This document shows positions 23,570 through 34,445 of a stretch of 64,000 bases of DNA, piece by piece; positions within the stretch are counted from its first letter, which is position 1; the number at the start of each line of letters is the position of its first letter. This stretch comes from Physcomitrium patens (Eukaryota; Streptophyta; Bryopsida; Funariales; Funariaceae). The notes beneath the pieces were generated by a model that was not told the DNA's origin, ran no database searches, and was given only the letters and a program-made list of their open reading frames with translations. Both the position numbers and the translations under genes were made by a program. The stretch is taken from positions 19,276,880 through 19,340,879 of the forward strand of contig NC_037254.1 of NCBI RefSeq assembly GCF_000002425.4, written 5' to 3'.

Positions 23570-24038
23570 GTCTAAGAATAGGTCTATCAAAAAATATTAA
23601 AAAAAAGAGTCTATGTACTTAAAATGACCAAAACAATTTTACACTAGTAAAATCTCAAAATGTCATCTTATGAACAAATGAATGTTTCTTCATTCCAAAC
23701 ACTCCCAATTCAACTTCCAAAGCTTCTAACAAATATGTGGACTCCAATCAGCCTTACTATCAACTCATAAAACTCACTTTTTTAGTAAAACTTCTACAAC
23801 ACCAAATACTTTATCAAGGTCTTTGTAAAAGGTCTTAATCACTCAATCCTAGGAATTAAGAACCTTCAAACAAATGTTAGGGATCTATAAGGTCCAAATC
23901 AGAACCTCCATAAGCTAAAACTTAAGATTAGATCATTCAAATCCTAACATCAGCAAATACCATAAGATCTATTCCACACAAGGACAACAATCAGCAAATA
24001 ATTTCAACTTATTTGAAAAGCACAATCAAGTGTGTGTA

Positions 24039-24051
24039 GGCTCATATCCTA
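24039..24051 (-). promoter_or_regulatory. Primer binding site of copia J (degenerate tRNA-iMet type)
   Basis: The minus strand reads TAGGATATGAGCC next to the 5' LTR. It agrees at 9 of 13 bases with TGGTATCAGAGCC, the usual complement of the plant initiator Met tRNA 3' end. The match is partial but correctly placed. Confidence 0.5.
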
Positions 24052-24052
24052 T

Positions 24053-24398
24053 TGAAGAAACAAAATAAGCAAGACACAAATAAATATAAATCAACAAGGT
24101 TAGACACAAGAGAAGTGTGGAATGAGATACCTTTCACTTCCAACACCCTTTATTTATAGGTAGTATTTACATCCATTATGGTTCAACTTCATTCTCATTC
24201 ATCCTTACTTCATTCAATCAAATCCCAAATTCTACTTTATCTAGCCACCTTTTCAAACCCTGGTCGCCACTCCAAATTCTAGTAGCTACTTAATCTAGCC
24301 ATTATATTAGTAACTTTCTTATTATCTTTTGGTGTCTTTTAATCATTAGCAACTTACATTAGATAATATCTTTTACTTATCCAAAATTTACTTTATCA
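24053..24398 (-). repeat. 5' LTR of copia J (346 bp)
   Basis: It is the partner of 19143-19472, beginning TGAAGAAACAAAATAAG and ending TTTACTTTATCA on the plus strand. Differences between the two are mainly transitions and a few short indels. Confidence 0.85.
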
Positions 24399-24892
24399 TT
24401 TAATAGTTGAAAAAAGAGAAATCATTGTTGGAACATTTGTATCAACTTTTAAGTTAGCAACCAAGTAACATTAGTGTGATTTTTGGGCATTTTCTCATGA
24501 TTTGTAAATTAGATTGAATTAAATTCTTTTTAAATACATAGAAGACTTATAATGGCATTTGTGTGAAATTTTTTGCTTCAAATAGATAGTTAGATTAGGA
24601 GCTACAGCTTTCTAAAGCTTGATAAATAAAATTAAGGTTTGTAAAGAAAATTCAAAATTATCTAATTATAAAAATAATAATGCAAATAGAGTTTATGTAT
24701 AGTTGAAATTATTAAAAAGAGTGTTTTTGAACACTTTTTATTAGGTTTAAGTACTTTTGAATTAAAGTTCAAATTACATTCTTTTTATAAGAGTTATCCA
24801 TATTAATATTCTTAGATACTTGTAAAACACAATTCTACCTTCTATAGCCAGATGTCCAATGTATTTTCAAATAGAATGAGAAGTAATATAAT
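24399..24892 (+). repeat. 3' LTR of element D, part 2
   Basis: It resumes the D LTR at TTAATAGTTGAA and matches the 5' LTR from about 10831 to its end, for example GAAATCATTGTTGGAACATTTG and the terminal CAATGTATTTTCAAATAGAATG. After 24892 the sequence is element E on the minus strand. Confidence 0.85.
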
Positions 24893-25500
24893 AATAGCAT
24901 CTATTATCTTTTAAAATTAAATCTTTAGCCTCATCTTTGCAACCTTTTATTGGAACATCATTCAAAAAAGATATGATCTTTTTTGATACAAATGCTCTTA
25001 AAATTTACTTCATTGCATTTTGAATATGAGCCATAGAATTAGTTACAGCTTTGTAATAAGGTATATATATATATGTTAGATCCAAAAGAGTCTTTATAGC
25101 AGTTCGATTCTTACTCTCATTTTTTAATTAAAATTGATCATAATCCAAGTACAAATCTTTACTAGAATAAATGACATACTCTACAAAAGCTTTTGTTACT
25201 TCATCTACCACTCATTCAGACTCCATATTTCTAATAGTCAACTTATTCACCTGATGCATGTCTTAAATGAACCTAAGTAACTTAGATTTTTTTGGTATAA
25301 TAAACCATCAACTCGAATTAGGTACAACAGATGATTCAAAGATGCCCATCTTAACCTTTTCCTTTGAAATTTCCTTTAAAATAATAGAGCTTTCAATATC
25401 TAATTAAAGCTTATAGGAAAGACCTTTATCTTTAGACTTATCTTATTCTTCCTTTCTTTTGTCTTTTGCTCTACTCTCTTGAATTCTAATTCCACTCCTT
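24893..25500 (-). pseudogene. Element E reverse transcriptase, first part
   Basis: On the minus strand: the start block SSVVPNSS*WFIIPKKSKLLRF (stop inside), DMHQVNKLTIRNME, WVVDEVTKAFVEYVIYSSKD then LYLDYDQF, a VTNSMAHIQNAMK block and FLNDVPIKGCKDE. The last is the catalytic box, its first Asp changed to Asn. Coding sense is then cut at 24893 by element D and resumes at 9990. It is the same lineage as D and F. Confidence 0.8.
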
Positions 25501-26230
25501 AGTTGTGATGAAGGCATTGTTTAAACTTTTGGGTAGGAAGGCCCTCCTTAAGTGGATTCTCTAATCTTATGTAGCTTCTTCTTATTGAAGAGCTTTGCCA
25601 CATCTTCTTCAGAGGATTTAGTCCTCTCTTCTTTTACAATGGCATCTTCATCTTCCAAATCTTTATTACTACTTAAAAAGATTTTGATGTTTATAGCATT
25701 AAGTGGATTATTTCAACGTGTTACCTTCTTGATAGCTTTTATACTTCTAACCAAAGCCTCTTTTAATAGCCTTAAGGTAGCTACTATGCGTCTAGTCTCT
25801 ACCTCAATGAAATAAGAGTTATCTTCTTTCACATGTAATTCACTTACTCTTTTAAAAAAGTCCTCTACAAGCTTCATCATATCTCTTCTATTAAAATTGA
25901 GCTCCAAAGCTTACCATGTAGGAGTGAACTTAACTCTACATTCTTTAAAAAAATTAATTTTTTTCAAGTCCTTATTATAATTAGAACAATCTTTTCTTTC
26001 ATACTTGGAACTATCATAATACATGCATATCTTAAAAAATCTCTTTAATCCCTCTAATACACTCAAAGAAATAGCTCTTTTATTCTTTTTCAATTCATTC
26101 ATCTCTATTTTCAATTCTCTCATGTCTTTAACCAACTCTTGAAGGGTGTCTTTGGAAAGAGTCTTATATGTCTTTTGGATTGGAATAGATGCCATTAGAC
26201 TTGATGGACTAATTGGCATCATAGGTAGTA
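25501..26230 (-). pseudogene. Element E gag-to-RT linker
   Basis: 25911-26222 encodes KTLSKDTLQELVKDMREL and EMNELKKNKRAISL, then a zinc-knuckle position reading CMYYDSSKYERKDC in which one Cys is Tyr and the His is missing. 25713-25907 (same frame) has MELNFNRRDMMKLVEDFFKR. A charged KFFL-rich stretch follows towards RT. Compared with D, I cannot see a clear protease motif here, so the protease seems deleted or beyond recognition. Confidence 0.6.
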
Positions 26231-27018
26231 GAGCTTCATGCCTAAAAGTTCTTCTTCTTGCCTTTATTCACTGTTGCTCAACTATCAATAGCACTGCATC
26301 TTCCATCCTCTTTCAATCATTTGTTAAATCTCCCTCAATGGACTTATTAACTAAGATGATAAAAAGCATATTCTCTAGTACTTCATAAAATGCTTGCAAG
26401 AAGAGCTCAGTCTTCTTTACACCTAATAAAAGTCTCTCTGAAGATGAGAGTTGAAAAAAATTTCTCTCAAACTTCCTAAGTAACTCGTCGAGGGCCACAG
26501 ACCTCCCCAATTGTTATTCAACTCATTCAAAAAATGACTTCTTTGTGATTCTATATAAATCTTCATAAAAAAAATTATCTTTTAACCTCTTCTTTAAAGT
26601 CACTCCAAGCCTCTAAATTATCTCCATATAAATCCTTCACCTTCTTTTTAATTTCAAGAAATGCATGCTAATTCAAAACTAAGGATATAGCAAGATTTTT
26701 GGACTTGTTGTACCTCTATTTCTTTGACATATGCTTGGAGAAATTTAGTGATGTTTATCCCGTCAAACCTCCCATACTTATTGACTATGCCTTGTAATAC
26801 CTTGATCACTCCTTTTTTACTTGATTGTACTTTTTTTTTATCTCTCCGTGAATATATTCAAAGCTAAGAGCAAATCATTGGTACTTGCTCTCTTAGTGCC
26901 ACTTACACTAGTTCCTTAAAAATCATCCATTATCTTTAAATATCAAAAATCTTTCATTTTTTTTTTAACTCTTAAATTCTTCTTCATACTCTAAGCTTGT
27001 ATTTTAGCTATATAATTC
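26231..27018 (-). pseudogene. Element E gag, capsid part (broken)
   Basis: Near 26700-26800 the translation contains KYGRFDGINITKFLQAYVKE, the start of the capsid domain seen in D as FDRRNISKYLRCYE. 26313-26510 contains ALDELLRKFERNFFQLSSSE and KKTELFLQA, matching D's LLRKFERQFF block. Frameshifts near 26520 split the two. The gene runs up to the left end of element B at 27019, and E's 5' LTR lies beyond B. Confidence 0.75.
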
Positions 27019-27647
27019 CATAGAATACATAAATAAACTTTGTGGTAAGTTACTGATTGGTTATTGACAACCTTGAGAATTAGACTGATGGTTAGGCAGT
27101 TCAGTTGGTAACAGTAGGTTAGTAGAATAAATGGTTAAGAATTCAAAGGGTTAAAACCTTTGAAATCCGTTGGCCGACGGATCATCTTTTTAGTAGGATA
27201 AATAGGTTGAGGAAAGAGAGATCGAGGGCCAGACTGAGAGTAGTAAGCCAAAGGCCAAACTGAGAGTCATAAGCCGAGGGCTAGACCGAGAATCATAAGC
27301 CGAGAGTCAAACTGAGAGTCATAAGCTGAGAGCTAGATTGAGAGTCGTAATTCGGGGTAAGCTTGGTACTACCTCTTTGTTTTTTTTATTATTTTCTTAT
27401 GAAGAATGGTGATTGAGAGAAGTATTGTTGAATTGATAATCGTAGAATGGATTATGGATTGAATTAAGATGGAAGTAGTAAGCCTCAATATTTTATAGTT
27501 TAATACTTGATTTTAGATAGCCAAAATACATACAATTGTGACACTAACAGATCCAATTCATGTAATGAGTCTTTCCCCATATTTGAACCTACCTCTATTA
27601 GTTCAATTGCTTTGGTCTACTCAAGCTTGAATGCAACGAGAACAACA
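27019..27647 (+). repeat. 5' LTR of element B (629 bp)
   Basis: It starts CATAGAATACATAAATAAAC, where the 3' LTR has TGTAGAATAAGTAAATAAAC; the first two bases have mutated from TG. It ends GCAACGAGAACAACA. It differs from the 3' LTR mostly by transitions and by having five instead of ten copies of an internal 26-bp repeat, which accounts for 130 of the 132-bp length difference. Confidence 0.9.
27224..27353. repeat. 26-bp tandem repeat in B 5' LTR, 5 copies
   Basis: There are five 26-base units of the form GAGGGCCAGACT plus GAGAGTCATAAGCC, spanning exactly 130 bases, with point differences between units. The array ends before GGGGTAAGCTTGG. Confidence 0.9.
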
Positions 27648-27650
27648 TTT

Positions 27651-27663
27651 TGGTGTCGCTGCC
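27651..27663 (+). promoter_or_regulatory. Primer binding site of element B (tRNA-Asp type)
   Basis: TGGTGTCGCTGCC follows the LTR by three bases. It agrees at 10 of 13 bases with TGGCGCCGTTGCC, the complement of the plant tRNA-Asp 3' end used by Athila-like elements. Two of the three mismatches are C-to-T. Confidence 0.6.
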
Positions 27664-27998
27664 ATAGAAATGATAACAATATGAAATGTTAGAAATTGAT
27701 TGTATGGAAGATGGAATTATATGTTGAATGAGAACATGAGAAGAATCAGTTCTAAGGTTACAAATATGTGAGTTATAATTCAAGGCAGTATTGATTTTGT
27801 AAAGAAGAATGAAAGATTATGAGTGATAATCATGAAAGGAAGGATTATCAAAGAATTAATCGATAAGCAAAAGAAAGATAGGAGTGATTATGCATAAGAA
27901 ATAGCCTACGGGAACGACAAAAAAGAATTGCACGTCGAAGAAAAACCAAAGGAAGAAAAATTCAGATTCAAATAGTAACGAGACCAGTGATAACACCA
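27664..27998 (+). other. 5' leader of element B
   Basis: This stretch lies between the primer binding site and the first ATG of gag. It is rich in A and G, with no domain I recognise. The in-frame sequence just before the ATG is Arg- and Lys-rich but contains stops upstream. Confidence 0.6.
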
Positions 27999-29600
27999 AT
28001 GGCCGCGGGAGTGCCAAAAGTACCAATTATAGTACAAATGGGAATAGTAAGAGACCGAACTACAAGTATGGCACCATTACTTACTTTTAGTGGTTGACCG
28101 GGCTCTGATCTCGATCACCATATATCTCAATTCTTGACAGCCTTTGTGGCTAATAATGGTAGAATTAAAGACATTTGGTTGAGATGGTTGCTAGTAACTT
28201 TAAAAGATACAGCTTTTGAATGGTATATTCAGCAACCAATGGGTAGATTTTTTAATTAGGAGGCCTTGAGGAATGCCCTCCTAAATCATTTTAGACCAAT
28301 TGGATTTGAAGATTGATTTAGAGAAAGTTTTATGAATAGCAAGATGTTTGTGAGGGAATCCGTAGAATTCTATTATGGCCGAATCACGGATATACTTCAT
28401 AAATGATCAAATAATCAAATACTAGATGCGTTTATATTGTTGATATTAATCAATGGTTTGCATCCACCAGAATTAAAAATATTTGTAAAAGAGGTTCGAT
28501 CAGCTATGATAGAAGCATCGTTGTCACGAGCAAAGGTGTAAGAAGAATGTCATTATGACCAATTGTTAACAGTGGAGGCTATGATGATTCCAAGTTCAGG
28601 AAGCCAACAAATACAATCGAAAAATGTGTCCATGGATAATTATCCACAAATGGCTACCTCCAATATGAAGAATGTTATGTTGCAACAACCAATTAATGCT
28701 ATACTACTCCAAGTAATAGTGCCAATAATGATGACACCTTATTTTACATCGCCAACCTATCAACAACTGGAGTTGTTCACAAATGCGATTGTTAAAGATC
28801 CAAATGAAGCCTTGTTATTAAATCTAACAAAAAAAATGGAAGAATTGGCCATGAATTTGGCTAAAGGTAAGGAAAAATGACATAAGCCTTCTAATACGAG
28901 ACATAATGTATGGTGTAATAATTGTAAGGGACAAGGTCATTTTGATACGAAATGTCCATCACCCAGACAAACAGATGTTCAATGTATATTTTCTAGAGGA
29001 AAGTACTTTACCCAAAACTGCTCGTATTTACAAAGGCAACAACAATTCAGTAATTAGACCATGATCCCACTGACTTAGTGGGAAGTCAATGAAGTTCAAA
29101 CAAGAAATACGTATGGATAGAATGGAAATCGATCTAATCGATAAAATTAAACATTTAATAACTTTCAAAATTCCAATTTCAATCAAGAATTTGCATCAAA
29201 CCCTTAGAACTATGGAAAGGATCAACAGAGGTATCAGCAATATGCTCCACTGGCATCATCGAACGAAGTACTCTCTGTACCAACGGGACAACCAGGATCA
29301 TTTTCTAATCTTACATGGAACAAGCCTAGTAGGTATATACCAATGGAAACACCCAATATGCCAGATAGGGGTGCAAAAAGACCACTTTGTTGTTTCTATT
29401 ATAGACAGATTAGTCATTATGCTAGTAAATGTGCCAATCCCAGAGCCAATGATGATTATGTGCCAGTATGTGTGAATTACAAGCAGTCGGGACATACTTA
29501 TCAGCAATGTAATGCTCCGTTCAATTTCAATAATCGAGATCAGCAGATCCAAAGCTAAGGAAAAATGGAAGAGATAAATCAAGGTCCTCAAGATTCACCA
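27999..29600 (+). pseudogene. Element B gag with four zinc-knuckle-like motifs
   Basis: The start at 27999 (MAAGVPKVPII) is in frame with everything downstream and corresponds to the ATG at 63404 in element C. The capsid-like gag domain (about 28070-28560) has DLDHHISQFLTAFVANNGRI, WLRWLLVTLKDTAFEW, LNHFRPIGFED and YYGRITDILHK, and aligns closely with C (63490-63960). Four Cys/His boxes follow: CNNCKGQGHFDTKC (about 28915-28960, intact C-x2-C-x4-H-x4-C), a degenerate CIFSRGKYFTQNC, CFYYRQISHYASKC and CVNYKQSGHTYQQC. In the last two a Cys is replaced by Tyr. About a dozen stops lie in frame, with no frameshift. Confidence 0.9.
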
Positions 29601-30530
29601 GTTCATTGGATAGAAGTAGTCCAAGCTGTCCTTACAAGAAGTCAGCAAAAGGAGAAAGGACCAATTCAACATTTGGGTGATCCTGAAGCGAAGGACTAAT
29701 TGGACTCAATTATGGAGACATCCAATCCAGGTCCTGACATGGATCCCTTACTCAGTATAAGACCTAAATTGGTTGTGTATTCCAATGAGGTATCAATTAC
29801 GGAGGCTTTGATTTTGTGTCAAGCTGTTCTATTTTCTATACAGTTTCGAAAAACGTCCTTTCCATTGAAATATCCTCTAAAAGGCGTGAATTCCAAGGAA
29901 CTAATATCAGCCCAATTAGAAGAACAATCTTACCCATTGAAAGAATCAATTTTATAGGCACCGTCAAATTCAGTTCTAGCAGCTCTACCAATTTTTAATA
30001 TAGAAAAAACCAATTTACATACGTCCGTATCTAGGACTGGGAAGAAGAAACAGATATTAGAAATTATCACTAATAGAGAACCATATGATATTCTAAAAGA
30101 TTTGGATACCATACAATCCATGATCTCCATGAAGCAACTATTGGCGATAGCACCTGAGTGCAGAACTATCTTGAATTCTTCATTAATTCATTGTAGATCT
30201 CAAAATAAAGAAATCCGAGAAGTAAGTTTGAATCCTGATCTGGATGCATCTACGATTGATGTCTCAATTGATGGAGTGTTATTATTGGGAGTGCAAGTAG
30301 ACGGAGGATCTAGTATAAATCTTATGAATGCCACTACAATAGAGGAGTTCGGTTTGGATTATTTATTGCATACTACAGTGGTTTTGAGAATGGTTGACTC
30401 CAATCGAGTTAAACCTATGGATATTTTATGAAGTATTGATACAGTAATTGTGGAGATTACCTACAAAATTGATTATATTGTTTTTTAATTACGAAGCTTT
30501 ATATTGTCATACCTAATTTTATTAAGACAA
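29601..30530 (+). pseudogene. Element B protease region
   Basis: A spacer (29601-30100), part of which reappears in the element's 3' region, leads into the aspartic protease. The active-site block is VQVDGGSSINLMN with the catalytic Asp codon at 30300-30302. DGGSS is the common plant gypsy form of D-S/T-G. LDASTIDVSIDGVLLLGVQ leads in, and RMVDSNRVKPMDIL follows. 30102-30431 is stop-free. It is in frame with gag and RT. Confidence 0.85.
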
Positions 30531-31196
30531 CTATGATTGTATCAAGCTAAAGCTCAAAATGAGTGGGGCTATGGTACATTGATAATTGAAAAAGGTAATG
30601 ATAAAATTGTGCTTCAAATGTATCTTATCCAATATCATGGAGAAACTCAAGTTGTCAATTCAGAATTCATGTTGGATTGTGAAGATGAGTCTATAGAAGA
30701 AGAAATTGGTGCACTTGCCCCAATTTATGCTGATACAAGGCAAGTTGTCGAGCACACTAGAATGAACTACTGGTGTAGGGTATCGAGAGAGTACTTAGTT
30801 CCTCCAGATATTATTGACGATTCTGATCATATGATTGCATATTGGATAAATAGACAGGATGTTAATCATATTAGTGTTATGGAACTAGAGTTGAAAAGTT
30901 CTAATGTGTCGAATTTTATGAAAGATTTTAGAATTGTGCAGAACATCAGTCCACGGACTCCTGAAATTCCACAATGTCAACTAATTAATTTAGATACAGG
31001 GGAGGCTCCTCAAATCATTCAAATTTACAATGATATAAAGGACAAGGAGAAAGAAATTTGGATCGATTACTTTTTAATGCATAAAATTACTTTTGCATGG
31101 TTGTATGCAGATTTGAAAGGAATTCCAACTAAAGTTTTTGAGCATCGAATTATATTGGAGGAGAACACTACACTAGTACGCCAAAGACAACATTGA
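30531..31196 (+). pseudogene. Element B protease-RT connector
   Basis: 30537-31196 is the longest stop-free stretch in the window (219 residues). It starts near a LYQAKAQNEWGYGTL block, the usual C-terminal end of the protease domain in this lineage. It continues with an acidic spacer and ends with IWIDYFLMHKITFAWLYADL then KGIPTKVFEHRI, the standard lead-in to the Ty3 reverse transcriptase. No enzymatic domain of its own is visible. Confidence 0.75.
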
Positions 31197-31990
31197 CTTA
31201 ATCCAAAATACTTACTTATGATAAAAGAAGAAATGGATAAACTCTTAATGGTTGGATTTATCTATCGAGTTTCTTTTGGTGAATGGGTTTCACCTATTGT
31301 TATGGTGCCAAAAAAGAATGGAAAAATTTGCATCTGTCAAGATTTCTGAAAATTAAATACAGCTACTAAGAAGGATTATTTTCCTTTACCATTCACGGAT
31401 AGTATATTGGATGCTGTCACTGGACATGAATGTTATTCATTTCTTGATGGATTCTCCGATTATAATCAAGTTAAGATTATAAAAGAAAATAAGTTAAAAA
31501 CTACTTTTATTATGGATTAGGGGACCTTTACCTATAAGGTTATGCCGTTTGGGCTTTGTAATGCACCAACTACATTCCAAAGGATAATGACGCAAGCGTT
31601 TTAAGATTATCTATGAATTTCAATGGAAATATTTCTAGATGATTTTTATACATTTAGTATGAGAGTTAGGCATTTAGAATGTCTATGTCAATGTTTGAAT
31701 CAATGTACCAAATATGGAATTTCTTTAAATTTAAAAAAATATCAATTTGGTGTGTCTTCTAGTAAAGTGTTGGATCATATAGTTTTGATGGCACGCATTA
31801 CTATAGATCCAAATAAAATAAAGATTATAGTAGAATTAAAGCAACCAGACACTGTTACGAGTCTTTGAGCATTTTTCGGCTATATCAATTATTATCGATG
31901 ATTTATCTATCTATTCACAGTTATATGCCTTCTCTTGACAAATCTCTTGAAGAAACCACCAACCGATGGGACCAATCCATTTTGGATAAA
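31197..31990 (+). pseudogene. Element B reverse transcriptase
   Basis: The RT blocks are in order and in one frame: YLLMIKEEMDKLLMVGFI, WVSPIVMVPKKNGKICICQD (about 31290-31345), FPLPFTDSILDAV, ECYSFLDGFSDYNQVKI with the first catalytic Asp, TYKVMPFGLCNAPTTFQRIM (about 31530-31590), and MEIFLDDF with the catalytic Asp pair at 31638-31643. The thumb region follows with FGYINYYR. Stops occur at sites where relatives have Arg (TGA), Gln (TAA) or Trp (TAG). All catalytic Asp are present, so this copy died by nonsense changes only. Confidence 0.9.
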
Positions 31991-32640
31991 AGAATGTACA
32001 ATTGCATTCAAAACATTGAAATAGAAATTCATTTCAGCACCAATATTGGTAGCACCTTGTTGGACAAAACCATTCCAAGTTTATGTAGATGCATCTAATG
32101 TCGCGATTGATTCTGTGCTAAGCGAGAAAGATGACCGGGATTTTAATCACCCTATTTATTATGCAAGTCGTCAATTGATAGCAGCTGAAAGAAATTATAC
32201 AACAATCAAAAGAGAAGAATTAGAAATGAATTATTTTGTACAAAAATTTGGACATTATCTTGGTTATAAATTTGTTTTCCATGTCGACTATGATGCTTTA
32301 AAATATATGATTAATAAGCCATAATTGAGTAGTCATATTGCATGATAGATTCTATTCTTGTAGAAATTTGACTTTACTATTCAAGAAAGATCAAGAAAAT
32401 CACATTCCAATGTAGACCATTTATCTCGGTTATCCAATATATTAGATAATGAATTCATTAACGATGCACTATTCAATGTGGAACTGTTTGCAGTAGATGT
32501 AATTACTTTGGAGTATAGTGAAATAATTTAATACTTGATATTTCAAACCTTCCCATCTAATTTCAATGAAAAGCTTAAACGACGCTTAATATTAAAATGT
32601 GCACCTTATACGATGATTGGTGAAGCTTTATATAAACAAG
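31991..32640 (+). pseudogene. Element B RNase H
   Basis: 32046-32324 is stop-free and carries FQVYVDASNVAIDSVLSEKD with the first acidic residue, YYASRQLIAAERNYTTIKRE with the second (Glu), and FVFHVDYDALKYMIN with the third (Asp). Several stops follow, then the closing block HSNVDHLSRLSN near 32405-32440. It is in frame with RT and integrase. Confidence 0.85.
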
Positions 32641-33761
32641 GCAAGAATAGGATTTTGTGACATTGTATTAATCAAACTAAAGTGCGTACTATATTAGAAG
32701 GTTGCCACTTGGATAATTGTGGTGGACATTTTGTGGAGGACAGCATGGCTCGTAAAGCTTTATAGGCTGGTTATTGGTGGCAAATATTGTTTATAGATGC
32801 CCACCAATTCGTCCGTCATTGTGATCCATGTCAAAGAACGGATCAACCTATTGGAACTTCAGTAATGCCATTGGTACCAATTCCAACTCAAGCGCCTTTT
32901 GAAAAATGGGGAATTGATTTTGTGGGACCAATTGCACCAACCTCAAGAAATAGACAAAAATAGTATATACTGGTAGCAATGGATTACGTAACAAAATGGG
33001 CTTAAACAGTAGCTATGAAAATCAATAGTACAAGTATAGTAGCAACCTTTTTATATGAAAATATTATTATATGGTTTAGTTGTCCACGAGAATTGGTCAG
33101 TGATCGAGGAACTCATTTTATTAATAGTACAATCAAAGCACTCATGGCTAAATATGAGATAAAACATCAAAAGACTATACCATATCACTTTAGAGCCAAT
33201 GAACAAACGGAAAAGACTAATAAAATTTTATGTAAAATCTTAATAAAAACAGTTTCAGGAGCGGAAACAGATTGGGACACTAAGTTGTTCGCAGCTTTAT
33301 AGGCATACCATACTACGTATAAAGTTACTACCAATGCTACCTCTTTTCGATTGGTTTATGGCCAAGAAACAATCTTACCTATTGAATTGGAAGTCCAAAG
33401 TTTACGAATTGCTATAGATAATAAATTGGGAGATCAAGATTCATTATGGCACTATTTAGAAGAATTATAAAAATTAGATGAAACTAGAGCCAATGCATTA
33501 ATGATAATAAAAACTACCAAAAAACAAAGGAAGAATTATTATGATAGTAAGCTTAGGCTCAAGGCTTTTATGCCAAATGGTTTGGTACTTCTTTACAATA
33601 ATCGATTTAAAAAATTTCTAGAAAAATTTCAAGTTTGATGGCATGGGCCATATCGAGTTATTGATGGATTTCCAAATGGTTCAATACAATTGGAAGATTT
33701 TATGGGTACTAAATTTACGACACGGATCAATATTAATCGACTTAAATTTTACTATACATAA
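32641..33761 (+). pseudogene. Element B integrase
   Basis: The HHCC zinc finger is complete: His and GGHF at about 32700-32730, and CDPCQ with Cys codons at 32820 and 32829. The catalytic triad is complete: Asp at 32916 (GIDFVGP), Asp at 33102 (VSDRGTHF) and Glu at 33210, giving the exact D-x35-E spacing. The C-terminal region has ILPIELEVQSLRI, YYDSKLRLKAF, WHGPYRVIDGFPNGSIQLED and INRLKFYYT, and then a TAA at 33759-33761. The longest stop-free piece is 33015-33302. There is no chromodomain. It is inactive because of about seven in-frame stops. Confidence 0.9.
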
Positions 33762-34080
33762 ACCTGTGATGGATTTTCTATTACAAAAGGGAGAATCGAT
33801 CCAATTGATTGAACCATAGTAAGAAGTAGGAGGAGGGCTCTTGACAAGCATCATGTTTTCTTTTGTGGTTAAAGAAAAGATGGCGAACATGATATCTGAG
33901 ACAGTAAGGATGGTGACCGATTGGAAGGAACGGCAAGAACAGTTGCAGGTAGAGGTTGCAATGTTGTAGACCAAACTAAAAGCATTAGCAAAGGAGGCCA
34001 ATAATTTAATATGAACCAATAGGAGCAACGACCAATTCCAGTGCAAATACTGAGAGGCTAGGGTCAGTCACCCCATTACA
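33762..34080 (+). pseudogene. Coiled-coil remnant after pol in element B
   Basis: One frame reads MFSFVVKEKMANMISETVRM, DWKERQEQLQVEVAM then TKLKALAKEANNLI, a helical, heptad-like stretch. Element A has a longer coiled-coil region after its extra ORF (about 2860-3560), so this may be what is left of the same ORF. The first half of A's ORF is absent here. The alignment between A and B in this part is weak. Confidence 0.4.
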
Positions 34081-34445
34081 GTCAGCTGGGGCATATTGAA
34101 ATGCTCCGTTCGATTCCAATAACGGGAGTCAGTAGAAAGGGAAAGGACCGATTCAACGATAGATGAGCCTGATTCGAAGAGCCAATTGGATTCAATTTCA
34201 AGACATCCAATCCGGGTCCTCTTACCCAATATGAGACCTGACTTGGTCGGACAATTCAATGCAATCCAATTACGGGGACATCCAGGTCTTACTACGGGCC
34301 TCTTAGCCAATGTGAGACCTGAATTGGTCGGGCGACTCAATGTTGTTCCGATTACGGGGCTCCGATTCCGTTTCAGGCTGTTCCATCATTTGTGCCATTC
34401 CAAGAACATCCTTTTGGTAAAAGGATCTCTTAAAGGTAAAAATGG
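34081..34445 (+). repeat. Second copy of B's gag-protease junction
   Basis: This stretch is a diverged copy of about 29505-29890 of the same element. Shared blocks in the same order are AATGCTCCGTTC, AAAGGACC-ATTCAAC, GACATCCAATCC-GGTCCT, TGAGACCTGA-TTGGT and TCAGGCTGTTC, and both end in a TAAAAGG-type block. Inside it about 75-80 bases are again doubled: GAGACCTGACTTGGTCGG (about 34228) returns as GAGACCTGAATTGGTCGG (about 34313), each followed by a CAAT..., ATTACGGGG block. It lies between integrase and the 3' LTR, where such sequence is not expected. Confidence 0.75.

Larger units (their letters stand above)
19143..24398 (-). mobile_element. J: full-length Ty1/copia element, inactive
   Basis: It has two LTRs (19143-19472 and 24053-24398), a primer binding site, gag, protease, integrase, RT and RNase H in copia order on the minus strand. 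It sits inside the 3' LTR of D: the D LTR breaks at GAAGTTAAT on the left and resumes TTAATAGTTGAA on the right, so a TTAAT duplication is likely, though one or two extra bases lie next to each LTR. The coding parts fall in three frames. The gag and protease share one, integrase is in the second, RT is in the third, and RNase H returns to the first. At least three frameshifts plus stops disable it. LTR order shows it inserted after D. Confidence 0.9.
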
